The translations under genes and the position numbers were made by a program. From positions 6,497,143 through 6,561,142 of the forward strand of contig NC_079491.1 in assembly GCF_020520425.1 (NCBI RefSeq): a DNA stretch of 64,000 bases, written 5' to 3'. Positions 38,122-49,561 of the stretch are shown piece by piece (the stretch's first letter is position 1; each line of letters opens with the position of its first letter). Below the pieces are notes generated by a model. It was given only the letters and a program-made list of their open reading frames with translations. It had not been told where the DNA came from and searched no databases. Origin of the DNA: Spinacia oleracea. Taxonomy: Eukaryota; Streptophyta; Magnoliopsida; Caryophyllales; Amaranthaceae.

Positions 38122-40740
38122 ACATCCCTCTTTATTGAGGAAGTGTGTGCTGGTATTCTTTGATGATATATTGGTGTACAGCCGAAACATTTCAGATCAT
38201 TTACAACACTTGGAAGAAGTCTTTAAACTAATGCAACAGAATCTGATGGCAGCAAAAGATAACAAATGCATGGTTGATACTGACAAAGTGGAGTATCTAG
38301 GTCATTTTATCTCTGCTAAAGGGGTGGAAGCAGATCCCAAGAAGATTTCTTCTATTTCTAGCTAGCCAGTTCCTTCTTCAGTCAAGATTTGAGAAGCTTT
38401 TTGGGTTTGGCTGGATATTACAAAAAGTTTGTAAGGCACTATGTTGTTATTAGCAAGGAATTGACTAATTTATTTTAAAAAAAGGGGGGGTATTTGCTTG
38501 GAATGACAATGCTCATCTTGCTTTTGATAAATTGAAAACAACTTTGACTTCTGCTCCTGTTTTGGCAGTTCCTGATTTCTCCAAACCTTTTGTTCTAGAA
38601 ACAGATGCATCAAAATTGGAATAGGAGCTGTTTTAATGCAAGATAATCACCCACTTGCTTTCATAAGTAGATCTTTGGGTCCCAAACGGCAGAAGTTATC
38701 TGTTTATGAAAAGGAGCTATTAGCTATTGTCTTTGCTGTGCAGGAATGGGAGCAATATTTGATTGTTGGTCACTTCATTATCATAACAGATCAAAAAAGC
38801 TTGAAGTGGTTACTACAGCAGAAAATTTCTACACCTTTTCAGCAATTTTGGTTATCAAAGTTGATGGGTTATGATTATGAAATACAGTACAAGAGTGGTA
38901 AGGAGAATGTTACTGTTGATGCATTATCTAGGGTACAAGGAGAGGTACTATGCATGGCTATTTCTTTAGTGTCTTCAGATTTACATGAACAAATCAAGAA
39001 TAGTTATGCTGTTGATGACAATATTCTTCATATTATAGCTCAATTACAACAGGAACAATCTGTTGCTCACTATAAGCTACAAGATGGGTTGCTACATAAA
39101 AATGCAAGGCTGGTAATTGGACCTGATGAGAATCTAAGAAGCAAACTGCTGAATTGGCATCATGCTTCACCTGAATGTGGGCATTATAGTAGAGATATTA
39201 CCTTGAAGAAACTGAAGACCTTGTTTTCATGGAGGGGAATGTCAAAGGATGTTAGACAGTATGTCAGGAAATGCCCCACTTGTCAGCTTTCTAAGTATGA
39301 CACTTCAGCAAAGCCTGGGTTATTACAACCTTTACCAATTCCTGAAGAGGTTTGGGTAGACATATCTATGGATTTCATTGGAGGATTGCCCAAATCCAAT
39401 GGAAAAGAGGTTATTTTTGTGGTAGTTGACAGGCTGAGTAAATATGCTCATTTTGTTGCTTTGTCACATCCCTATTCTGCTATTGAAGTTGCCCAAGCTT
39501 ACCTTGATCACATATTTAAATTACATGGCTGGCCAAAAAGCATGGTAAGTGATAGAGATGCCATTTTCTTAAGCCAGTTTTGGAAGGGGCTATTCTCTTT
39601 GCATGGTACTGAATTTCTCATATCCTCTGCTTATCATCCTGAAACTGATGGCCAAACTGAAGTAGTTAACAGGTGTTTGGAGACTTATCTTAGGTGTATG
39701 TGTGGGGAGAAACCCAAAGAGTGGAGTTTATGGTTGCCTATGGCTGAATGGTGGTATAATACCCATTTTCAGTCTGCTATCCAACTCACCCCTTATGAAG
39801 TGGTGTATAATCAACCTCCACCAGTGTATCTTCCTTACCTTGCTGGTGACTCTCCCATTGAGGTGGTAGACATAAGTTTACAAAGAAGAGAACAGATGCT
39901 TGCACTCATCAAGTTCCACTTAACTAGGGCTCAATCCAGAATGAAGTCACAAGCTGATAAGCATAGGTCTGAAAATATCTTTTGATGTTGGGGATTGGGT
40001 GTTGCTCAAGTTGCAACCTTGCAGGCAGAATACAGTGCAACACAGAAGCAATAAAAAATTGGCTCCTAGGTATTTTGGTCCATTTCAGATGGATATCAAA
40101 ATTGGGAAAGTTTCCTATAAACTCGGGTTGCCTAGTCATAGCAAGATCCACAATGTATTTCATGTGTCTCAGCTTAAGAAATTCCATGGCACCTTACCAG
40201 TGGCTACTCAAGTTCCTATTTGGCTACAAGGTCGAGAAGAAGACCTTCTAATTCAACCTGAAGCTATACTAGACACAAGAGTGGTGCAATTTCAGAACAA
40301 AGATCAAGTTCAGTACCTAGTTCAGTGGCAACATTATCCACTTCATGAAGCTAGTTGAGAAAGAGCCAAAGATTTTGTTCAGAGATTTCCTTCTTTTCCT
40401 GTTCCTTGATTGTTGCTAAGACTTGAGACAAGTCTTCTTTAAGGAGGGTGGTATGATAAGGTCAAATTAGCTAATAGTTGACTTATCATGTTGACTTTTA
40501 GTTTTGGAGGGAAAAATCTGTTATAACAGATTTCTAACTGATTTCCTTTTCTGATATTCTCTGTCATTGCTCAAGCTGTTAGATGAGTTTAGTTTCTCTC
40601 TTTCTAATTAGCTTATAAATACATTACAAGTTCCTGTAATCATTTCGCATTCAATCAATCAATAAAAATCTTCTTTCTCTCATCTCAATCTCTATCCCTC
40701 AGTTGCTTTCCTAGCTTATGTCTATGGTTTTAGTTATTCA
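38122..40740 (+). mobile_element. Truncated chromovirus (Ty3/Gypsy with chromodomain)
   Basis: Plus-strand pol fossil in the order reverse transcriptase C-terminal part (FFDDILVYSR), RNase H (TDQKSLKWLL), zinc-binding integrase region (CPTCQLSK), integrase core (MDFIGGLPKS, HPETDGQTEVVNR) and a chromodomain-like tail (YLVQWQHYP). The chromodomain puts it among chromoviruses, probably Reina-like. Gag, protease and the 5' LTR are absent and the remainder has a few breaks. A purine tract GGAGGGTGG precedes a probable 3' LTR from about 40454 (TGATAAGG..), with a TATAAATA box near 40612 and an AATAAAAAT signal; its right end near 40740 is uncertain. Confidence 0.85.
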
Positions 40741-41894
40741 TAACTCAATTAATTGCTCTTACAGTTTAAAGGTTGCCTTGACTGTAACAAAACACCGTGC
40801 GCATGTTCATGCCCAACGTTGTAGGGAGGTTCTGCCCAGATATGTCGAAAGTATGACCGTCACCGCCGCTTCAACAACCTCCAACATCATTGTCGTTATT
40901 TTCAATGCACTTCTCTTCCTCTATTATATTAATTCATTTTTCAAAAGAATAATTTCCTTTTATTTTATTTAACAATATAAAATTTATTTGTCAACACTAA
41001 ATTTGGGATGACGTCGACAACGACAGCATTGACGATAGTGGCGACAGACTCATCGATCAATAACAACTCGCTCCGTAGCGCTATAAAGCATTGTGGCGTC
41101 CTCTCCTCTTCGTGTAGGAGATAATTGTTGTAGTTCTGCTATGTTAGAAAGATTTTCTTTCTCCATTTATCTCTAAGATTTTTCACGTCTCATAATAGTT
41201 ATAATACATATGGTATTTTCATATATTTAGACGAAATGTTACCTTCTTATAAACAATATTAATTTAGGTAAGAGTTTTTAAATTTCTTTACGACATGCTT
41301 CGTCCCCATGAATATAATTTTTTTGTTTTGCACCCATGCCGATGATGAGCACTAATTTGATAATTAACTAATAGATACAAACTTCTAAAACTAAAATTCA
41401 ACAACATAATTTGAATAGTTTTTTTTTTACATCATTATATTCTCCATCCCATTAACGTGTTTGTAACCATATAACTTCTTAATGCCCTTAGTTTATTACT
41501 TTTAAGTGTAGAAAACATGAAAAGTGTAAGTGGAATACAATTTGCAAAAGAGGAGTGGTACCTATTTATAGGAAGCCTCAAGTCTATGCCTAGTACTTGG
41601 TATATTTTACCTCTCAATAGATATCCCACCTACCTCTTCAGTGGGATCCTTCTAGTTTCCTATAAAATATCTTAGGTCTCTCTAATATTCTACAGAAATA
41701 TTTTGGCTAAGTCTATCAATAATTCAGGATTGTTCTAGAAGTCATTGGAGCATCATTTTAAGTTCTAACAATGAACCTCCAAAAGCCATCCACATCACAT
41801 AATACTAGATTTTGTTTATCACAAACAACCATGCTTCTCCATGCTCAACTCTACGGAGGAGGTTTGTGCCCAGATTTCCCCTTTACACCGTCGC
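40741..41894. other. Intergenic, no gene seen
   Basis: Mixed AT-rich sequence with a short GC-richer patch near 40790-41100. A GTTCTGCCCAGATAT motif near 40828 recurs loosely near 41863 (TTTGTGCCCAGATTT), hinting at shared repeat origin. No domain found. Confidence 0.35.
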
Positions 41895-42346
41895 CAGTGG
41901 CGGAACTACAGAGTGTCCCGAAATTTTGAAAGAAAAAAATAACAATATCGCTGGGGTCTACGAGACCTGTTATATCGTAGAGGCGGTCTCTTATTTTATA
42001 GTAGAAAAACCAAACCCTGCACGTAAGGGAACGGGTATAACCACAAAATCTAAGAGACCATTGATTTAAAAAAAACCGACCTCTTAAAATTGAGTAACAT
42101 ACCGCCCTCTTTATCAATTCAAATCTAAGAGACCAGTTATTTACGTACATGTTTTCTTAAATAGTGTTATTTATTTCTAATATTTTACATAAAGTTCGTA
42201 GAAAATAATTATAATAATTTTTTAGGTATTTGATTGTAATATAAATATTTATTATATTTGGGATGATAATTTTTTTTTTTTTAGTATATATCGTGTGTTG
42301 TGAACGATGGTGATCCAACACCCTAAACATCCTAGATACGCCATTG
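41895..42346. mobile_element. hAT-type MITE, 452 bp
   Basis: Perfect 8-bp duplication ACCGTCGC (41887-41894, 42347-42354). Ends are CAGTGGCGGAACTA and, from the right, CAATGGCGTATCTA. No transposase. The inside has repeated CTAAGAGACCA blocks (about 42049 and 42125). Confidence 0.8.
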
Positions 42347-42519
42347 ACCGTCGCTATGCCACGATCATTGACACGTTGCCGCTATTAACACTAGTGGGGA
42401 ACTAGGAATGTGATTGTTTGGTGGTCGATAGGTTGAGATATGTAGCACCTAAAATCCTTTACAAAGTTTATCAATTTGATTTTTTACGTTTCCTAAAATA
42501 CTTAAAACAAAAAACACTT

Positions 42520-42660
42520 CGGTTTTTTTCATGAAATACCTCGAGTTTGTCATAATTCACCAAATGTCCACGACTTTTAGTAATACATAAATTACCCTAT
42601 TACAAAACTTAATAGTTTTATACGGATTATCAATCAAGTAATACTAGAAAAAATTAAGTA
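42520..42660. mobile_element. Solo end of the Mutator-like family
   Basis: TTTCATGAAATACCTCGAG followed by CATAATTCACCAAATG is the terminal sequence of the elements at 48447 and 56579. No matching opposite end is found nearby, so only one terminus survives. It is followed by TTTTCTGGTGCACTATTTTC near 42768, a sequence also found at the start of the Helitron at 50347. Confidence 0.6.
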
Positions 42661-43004
42661 TCTGAACTTAGGAACGATTGTGGAAACCCTAACATATTTA
42701 GTGGATATTCTGTAGTATTGGCAACAAATTAAATATAAAAAATACATAAAGTTTTGCAACTGCCATTTTCTGGTGCACTATTTTCCCGCCAAAAAAATAT
42801 TTCTAAAATATATCTTATGTATTTATTTTCTATCATTTCGTATGAACGGTTTATATATAGAAAAAGTATGGAATTATAGAATGTGACAATAATAGATACC
42901 ACATCATAAGAATAAGTTTAAAATTATTTTGGAAATATCATAGTCAAATCCCTATATCATTAATGAAAAATATATGTTTCTAATTTTGATAAGAAAATTT
43001 TATA

Positions 43005-43260
43005 CTACCTCCGTTCCTTAATGTTCTTTACGCTTATTATTTGCACGGACTCCAATGCAATATTCAACGACTTATATATCCATTTCCGTATGCGAAAAAA
43101 TTATAAAAATTTGACAATTTTAAAATACATAACGAAACCAATCTAACAAGATCTTACATGATAACATTTGGATGTATATAACAGTGGGAATTCACAGTCA
43201 AAGTTTTCATACTTTTGACACATATTCCAAAGCGTAAAGAACATTAAGGAACAGAGGTAG
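43005..43260. mobile_element. Stowaway-type MITE, 256 bp
   Basis: Between TA dinucleotides, with inverted ends CTACCTCCGTTCCTTAATG and, from the right, CTACCTCTGTTCCTTAATG. Ends and TA target are diagnostic of Tc1/mariner-derived Stowaway MITEs. Confidence 0.88.
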
Positions 43261-44063
43261 TATTAAATTAAATGACTATGTTGATGATTTGTTGATACAC
43301 ATGAGTCTCAACACGGGAGAAATATTTTATAAAAAATATTGTTAAGTTAAACAATAATCAACAACTTTTGTGTAAGATAAACCGGAAAAATCATTGGTCT
43401 TTAACTAATTATTTTTATTGTTTAACTAATTGGTTTCAGGACTTAACTAATTAGGTCAAGTGTTTAACTAATTGATTTTATTGTTCAACTTATATGACAT
43501 CAAAGCGGTCCCGTCATATATAATTATTATTAATTATTAATTATTATTTATTAATCATTAATCATTGATTATTTATTATTAGTTATTAATTATTACTCCG
43601 TAATTATTAATTAAAATAATAATTTATTAATAATATTGCATAAAGTAATTTATGTTTAATTTATATTTTATTTATTTGTAATTACGTTTTACTCCGTACA
43701 CAATACACAGTATGTATTGAAAAATGAATAAAAGACATTAAATGTCCTTAAATGTCATTTTACATAGCTACCGCCAACAGCCAACAACTGATTTTACCAA
43801 ACATACTTGTAACCAATCCATAGTCAAACAGCCAACAAAAGCAGCCCACTTGAACAGCCAAGTAAAACAGCCGACAGCCAACAGCCAACAGTCAATTGCC
43901 AAACAGGGCCGATATCTTTTATATAACCAACTAAAGACAGATATATCAGATTTTTTTTCATTAACTATGTGGCTTAACATTTATAAACATCCACTGATAG
44001 ATTACAGTCACATTATATATTGTGGGGGAAAGTAATAACTAATAAGTATACATTTCTCAAATC
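43261..44063. other. Intergenic: ATT-rich tract and CAGCCAAC repeats
   Basis: An ATTATTA-rich low-complexity tract covers about 43515-43640. Around 43765-43910 there are seven or so CAGCCAAC/ACAGCC motifs and a final AAACAGGGCC, a pattern of hAT subterminal repeats; ends could not be set. Confidence 0.4.
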
Positions 44064-45430
44064 TTACTTGGATGCAAAAATGTCTTCCAAATCTTTGTAC
44101 AAACTCTTTGGCCTGGACTTAAAATCAGACGAAGGAGTCTTAGTTGACGATGAACTTCCACTCTTCCCACGCCAAAACTCGCTCCATTTCGAAGTACTAC
44201 TTGAAGGATCATTTGCAGCATTCCAACCCCCTTCTTTAAAGCTAGCCTTAGCCATTTCCCTCAGTTGTTTCAACCATGGCTTATCAGTCATGCTTGAGTT
44301 CCTACTACTCCTTGAGCTTCTGTGACTTCCATTTCCATTACCTGTTGAATTCAGTCTTACCGATTTCTCTGTTATCTCGCTCTACTATATCCTCTGGCAT
44401 CCATTTGTCGACATTTTTTATAGGAACAAAGAGCAGGAAGAACCTTACAAAAGCAGCTCCCCGCGAAAAACGATTTCTTTGAAGTGTCAAGCTTTCGTAT
44501 TTGCTTAAACAGAACATACCACTCGTTGATAATCAAAGCATGAAAGCCCAATAAAAACAGAGAAAGCATGAGTATGCCAATTCCCCTCTCAGCTTCAGTA
44601 GAGAATTCTGTGTGATCCAATAAAGCCAAACAAGTCGCAAACATGCCCATTTCACAAGCAATTGATATGATCTCAACTAGTTGCACCTTTTTCTTGATGC
44701 AAGGCTTCTTAAGTACTAGGAAGAAAAGCTGGAAAGAAGTAACGCATAGCAATATTGTAGCAGGAGACTTAAAGAACGGTTTCTCCGAGTATAAACCAGC
44801 TAAAATTCCTAGTAAGAACCGTTTTATGAATTCGAGGAAGGTGTAGTATATTCTCAGGATACCGAACAATTTCTGAATAAAAGGTGCCTCAGCGTCTTCA
44901 GTTTCATCTTCAGAAACAATTATTGTGCCATCCGGCATGTGATTCCCACCGGTGATCATTTAGAGCATGTACTTTGGCGGGCCTCTGAGATTTTCGAATA
45001 AAGGACCAAACTTGGCCAAGTATATGGAATTTGCTGGGTTTTTCCATGGCCCCTTTTACCTGGAGTAACTCGGATTAGTTCTCAATACCAATAGAATTTT
45101 CTTCCCACTTGATGAAATTCCTTGTATTGAAGTAACCATCCCAGTGTGATCCCATATGAGAGGAACACAAACAAGGCTAATGGAAAAGATGATGTGAAAA
45201 TCAGTAGTAAAACACCAATTATAGTCCCAGCAGTTGTTTTCCCTGTACTCGTGACAGTAAAAATAAGTAGAGTTAAAATCAAAATGAGAACATTCAAGTT
45301 CAAGAAAACAAAGATAGAAAGTAAATGACAGACCTTTGATTATGGCTGCTGAAGCGAAACAGATGCAAGGTACAGCTAGAATTATAAGGAGTATCTCAAA
45401 TCGCGGTAAAACAAGAGCACCGTAAGTCTT
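44064..45430 (-). pseudogene. 3' remnant of a multi-pass membrane protein gene
   Basis: Minus-strand pieces follow in order: YGALVLPRFEILLIILAVPC (about 45333-45430), TTAGTIIGVLLLIF..LSYGITLGWLLQY (to about 45242), SIYLAKFGPLFENLRGPPKY, ILRIYYTFLEFIKRFLLGI, VQLVEIISIACEMGMFATC, GFHALIINEWYVLF and a tail with DKPWLKQLREMAKASF ending IFASK. Hydrophobic helices alternate with conserved loops, as in a large plant membrane protein of unknown function whose C-terminus has this Trp-Leu-Lys-Gln motif. The gene is broken: a TGA follows FYWY, the frame shifts before the KNPANSIY segment, a TAA precedes MITGG, and the frame shifts again near 44463 (shifted reading gives FLLFVPIKNVDKW). Upstream exons are missing. 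It lies 260 bases downstream of the apyrase stop, on the same strand. Confidence 0.75.
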
Positions 45431-46477
45431 TAGACTTCAGACTAACGAGGTTGCTCCGTTATTTATTATGGATCAAACCCGTAGCTTAATGAATCATAGT
45501 ATGTATTATGGATCAAACCCTGGTTAGTTGCAAATTAGTGAAATATTAGACAATAAAGAATGAAGATATCCAGAATTTAAAATTTGAGGACGGGGAATTT
45601 AGAGACATGTATCATTCATGAACATGGAATATGTTACAACAAAGAATGAATCAAATCAATGTAAGGAATACATAATTTTACCACTACGACTCATGGCCGA
45701 TGCTTAGAATGTGGGTAAGAAGACAAAGGTGCACCAATAGCAGCACTTCTCTTTCGAGGCATAGGCAGCTTGATTTGACTGTGGTAAACAACAAAAACCA
45801 GGACTAACAGTATAATAAACAGAAAAATGGGCGATGACACGACCTCCATGTATTGTGGAGTTGTTATCAGAGTTTTAAAACCACCTGTCCTCCACATATG
45901 TTCTCCTTCTACCAGAGAAGCTCCCAATGTCCAAGAAATATCTCCAGGACCAAAGATGATGTCTGCATTTCCTAGGCATAAACCATCCTCTATCAGGGAT
46001 GCCAAATACAACACCTTGAAACAATATTGACTAATTGAGACTTTGCTCTCGTCGTCCCATGTACTTGAGCATAGATGCTGGGCTGTCTCCCAAATTTTTG
46101 TCAAGTTGGATTTTGTGGTCAAATTTAGCATGTTGTACACGGCGAAGAATCCAGATAAAGCATGGTACCGGACATCAGTTCTGGTGTTAATGGCAATGTT
46201 AAGGATATTCTTGCCTGTAAAAAGAAGCATTATTGATGGTCAGAGGTATACCCCTTCAGAAACTCAGATCACTGTCAATGTAAAAGTCTAAAAAAATCTT
46301 AATGATGTAACACCATACAAAAGATTGCTGTAGAAGAAGAATACAGAAGAATCGGGTAAAGGGCTGGCCTTTTCTGATTTCAACAAAAAGTCCCAGAAAA
46401 ATCTACCATCCTTTTGTTTCACAAAAACCTTGATTTTTATAATTATTCCTATGTCCTAATTTTGCAAAATATTCTAA

Positions 46478-46779
46478 GTGTGAGTTTATCCCAAGTCTCA
46501 AGGTGAGTCTTGAGTCCGAGTCTTGGGATAATGTGATAAAAGAATACGAGTCTAGAAGTGATTTTGAAAATCCGAGACTCACTCAAGACTCTACTTTTTT
46601 CTCCCACCAAATCAAATCATGACACATGAAAATAGATATATAAATAAAATATTATTCTAGGAGGTGAATATGAGGTGAGTCTTTAGTGAGTCTGAATAAT
46701 GAAAAAGTAGGAAAAGTTAGTGAAAAGCTGATGTGGCAGAGTCTGGAGATTGTGGTGAGTTTGGGGGATAAACTCACCC
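46478..46779. mobile_element. Tourist-like MITE in apyrase intron, 302 bp
   Basis: Flanked by TAA on both sides (46475-46477, 46780-46782). Inverted ends GTGTGAGTTTATCCC and, from the right, GGGTGAGTTTATCCC. Internal GAGTCTTGAGTCC motifs. A 3-bp target suggests Harbinger-type. Confidence 0.65.
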
Positions 46780-47521
46780 TAAAGGCTGTTAACCGCAAGT
46801 TCTAATGAGCTTAATTACCAAAAAAAAAAAAGAGGATATTAAAAAATCAGATTGATAATACTAGCAAGCCTTAAGTTATGAAGGAAGATAAATGAAACTA
46901 TGAAAGAAAGGATGGTAGCACGAAATCTGATACTCACCCTCATGTAGAGATCTTCTCTGGCAACTTGAATTTGATCTAGGTTCTGACCAGTCTGGAATGC
47001 TTAAATTCATTGCTGCAGCTTGTGTAAGTATTTTGCATTTATCCCAATTGGGATCTCCGACCAAACGTAGCAATGACTCTGGTTTAGAACAACCGCTACA
47101 AGTATAATTTCCTAAGAAGTTTGAACTAAGACATGGATGTGTTACATGATCATATCCACCATCATAATTTCCCATTGACTTTACTTGAACAAGAATTGCA
47201 ACTGATCTATCAAAATTCAAAAGCCTTATTCAAACCAAAAGCAGGCAAAGAATAAGCCATAAGCTGACGTTCAACAGGACCAATTTTCGACACCAAGAGG
47301 TGGCTGTGGCTATCCTCTCTCGCCTTATCTGCTTCAAACACTACCTGCAACGAAGAACCTCCCAAATCAAGTAGCCCTAATGTGGGCAAGGGTAACTCAC
47401 TCGTTGATCTATTCAAATAACCCATTTTATAATTCAAAGCAACCCAACCATAATAGGCCTCTTCTCTCCCACTTAAAACCCTAATCCAATCTCTTCTCCA
47501 CATAAAAGTATGTTCCTTGAC

Positions 47522-47680
47522 TGTTGGTTCAGTGGTGATTGAGGCTGAACTTGGTAGGGAGGACCTGTGTTCGATCCCCCGCAACAACAATTGGGAGGGG
47601 AATGGAACCTATCCACTCAGAACTCGCCCCGAATCCGGATTAGCCCTAAGGGTGAACCGGATGGTACACCAAAAAAAAAA
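47522..47680 (+). mobile_element. tRNA-derived SINE inserted in apyrase exon
   Basis: 159 bp on the plus strand, flanked by a perfect 14-bp duplication GTATGTTCCTTGAC (47508-47521, 47681-47694). It begins TGTTGGTTCAGTGGT (A-box like), has GTGTTCGATCCCCC (B-box like) about 40 bases on, ends GGATGGTACACC and a 10-A tail. This is the plan of Au-like plant SINEs. It lies antisense to the apyrase reading frame. With the duplication it adds 173 bases, which is not a multiple of three. Confidence 0.92.
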
Positions 47681-48834
47681 GTATGTTCCTTGACAACGCG
47701 TTCTACATCTTCCAGAACCTTCTTGCCATCTTCCACAGCAAGCCTCCTCAATCCAGCAGTAGCTAAAACAAAAACCGGCGTATCTCCATGTCTATCCTTT
47801 GGTATTAATTGCTCCGCCCAACGCAATAACGGCACCAAGGAAGTCCTCAGTCCCGAATAATTACCAACATATCTATCCAAACCAGGCTCAGTTTGCATAC
47901 AATGGTACTCACAACCATTTTTCCACAAAGGATTCTTCGTCGAATTACCGGGATAACAGTGCAATAAAATTGGCAAACCCCAATTTCTTCCACCGTCTAT
48001 TCCCCACTCGTAAACATTCACTCTAGTGCCAGTACTACCACAATCCACAACCACTGTAAAAAACGGCTTAATCTTCCCCAATAATCCATACCCATAAACT
48101 AAACCAGCTGAAACTAACACAATTGCTAGAAAAATCAGGCAAATCTTGACTTTTTTGTATGATTGAAAACACCCCAGCATGGAAATTTTTCGTTTAGATG
48201 GGGTTTGGGGTTCTTCCATTTCAAAGTCACGCACATTACCATAATCTCAGTTCTCCAATTTTCTCATTTAATTTTCACAAAAATCACTCTAATTCAACAA
48301 ATTAAACACAACCCAGAAAACAATTCGATAATTAAACATAACCCATATGTTTATATGATCAATCAAATAAAGAGTAGTCCTTGATTTCATCGATTTAGCT
48401 CAAATTTGCTGAGCTTGAATAATCCTAAAAATTAGCTTAGATTTAACGGATATTTCATGAAATGCCCTCGAGTTTTTCCATAATTCACCAAACGCCCATC
48501 AAGTTTCAATAATTCATAAAATACCCCTCACAATTCGTACAAATACCCAACATACCCTTACTAATAACGGACCGTTAGTCTGCCGTTAGCCAAGTTTTCT
48601 ATTCACCCAAATGCCCCTATTCTGAAACTTATTTCACCAAATGCCCCTATTGTGAAACTTATTTCACCAAATGCCCCAAACTTATGTATAGCTATTTTGA
48701 TGTTTCAGCGACTAGTTTTTGTGTTTGAAAGGTAGCTGTTGGTCACGGTTGACTATAAAAGCCCCTTTGCTGAATGGTTCTTGTAATTTAGATGTTATTT
48801 TGATTTGCATTGCTAATTTCATAAGATTTTTGTC

Positions 48835-49227
48835 ATGAGTTTTCTTTCAAAATCATCATCCAAACCCAATGAGTCCACATATACTAGAGTACCTACCAAT
48901 TTTTGTTATTGTGGTAGGAAATTTGTCATTCGAAGCTTTGATACAACACTCAATCCACAAAGGTTGTACTACAAGTGTGATCCTTGAAACAATCTGAGAT
49001 GGTGAAAGGGAGTAGTTGAGCAAAAAAACGAGGGGCAACAACACGAAGGACAATGCGGGGGAAGCTTAGGCGAAGGAGAAAGTATTGAAAACAGGCGAAA
49101 CAGTAAGATGCAAGAAGAATTGAAGCAAATGAAGAAGAAGCTAAAACAACAACAAAAATTAGTCAAAGTTGTAATACAAATGGGGATATTGATGTTTGTA
49201 ATTTTACTGTTTGTAATCATGAAGTAA
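48835..49227 (+). pseudogene. GRF zinc-finger/coiled-coil/membrane-anchor gene in the Mutator-like element
   Basis: From the ATG at 48835 one frame runs 130 codons to a TAA at 49225-49227. Order: Ser-rich start (MSFLSKSSSKPNES), GRF zinc finger (NFCYCGRKFVIRSF, then NPQRLYYKCDP), acidic/Gln-rich linker, coiled coil (MQEELKQMKKKLKQQQKL) and a C-terminal hydrophobic helix (MGILMFVILLFVI) before MK. Two TGA codons interrupt it, at 48985 (after KCDP) and 49003 (after NNLRW), both where the family has Trp, so each is a likely TGG-to-TGA change. Otherwise the frame is undisturbed. Small GRF proteins with this layout are abundant in plant genomes, often tied to transposons; GRF fingers bind nucleic acid in other proteins. 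The function of this short form is unknown. The first about 70 bases lie in the inverted repeat. Confidence 0.8.
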
Positions 49228-49464
49228 ACACAAGTAATGAGAAACAAATTCACATTTCATAAATAATTGATGTTGCATAATCTGCACAAAATACCAAACT
49301 GGGAAACATTTCTGTTTTTAGCTTCACTTACAAAACATCTTTGCACCAACTACATTTAATGTTATTTTCTACTCAATGAATATGTGCAAGATCAAAACAG
49401 ATGTGCAAAAAACTACCCCAAAAAGCATTAGCAGCTATCCAGAAGAGCTTGTGGAACACCACTT

Positions 49465-49561
49465 CAACCTCCATTCCTACTACAATAACAAAATTTGTTA
49501 GGTACCCTAATATATGTGGACTCATTGGGTGTAGAAGATGATTTTGAAAGAAAACTCATGA
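49465..49561 (-). pseudogene. Inverted partial copy of the GRF gene in the right terminal repeat
   Basis: On the minus strand an ATG near 49561 opens MSFLSKSSSTPNESTY, then VPNKFCYCSRNGG and a stop. It mirrors the first 30 or so codons of the gene at 48835, showing that the terminal repeats include the 5' end of the captured gene. Confidence 0.7.

Larger units (their letters stand above)
45691..48219 (-). pseudogene. Apyrase (GDA1/CD39 family), disrupted by a SINE
   Basis: Minus strand, start ATG 48219. Exon 1 runs 48219-46938 and exon 2 46214-45691 (GTGAGT donor, TTTTTACAG acceptor). Visible parts: N-terminal membrane helix (about residues 25-47), ACR1 VVDCGSTGTRVNVYEW, ACR2 ATAGLRRL, ACR3 AYYGWVALNYKMG, ACR4 LDLGGSSLQ, Cys-rich HPCLSSNFLGNYTCSGC, and a C-terminal helix PIFLFIILLVLVFVV with a basic tail. 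Apyrases hydrolyse NTPs and NDPs, in plants mainly in Golgi or outside the cell. The layout with two membrane anchors resembles apyrase 6/7. A SINE inside exon 1 ends the frame at about 200 residues. A 7-bp tandem duplication (TTTTGAA/TTTTGAT, near 47212-47226) shifts the frame before FDRSVAIL. All other parts read cleanly, so loss is recent. Confidence 0.85.
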
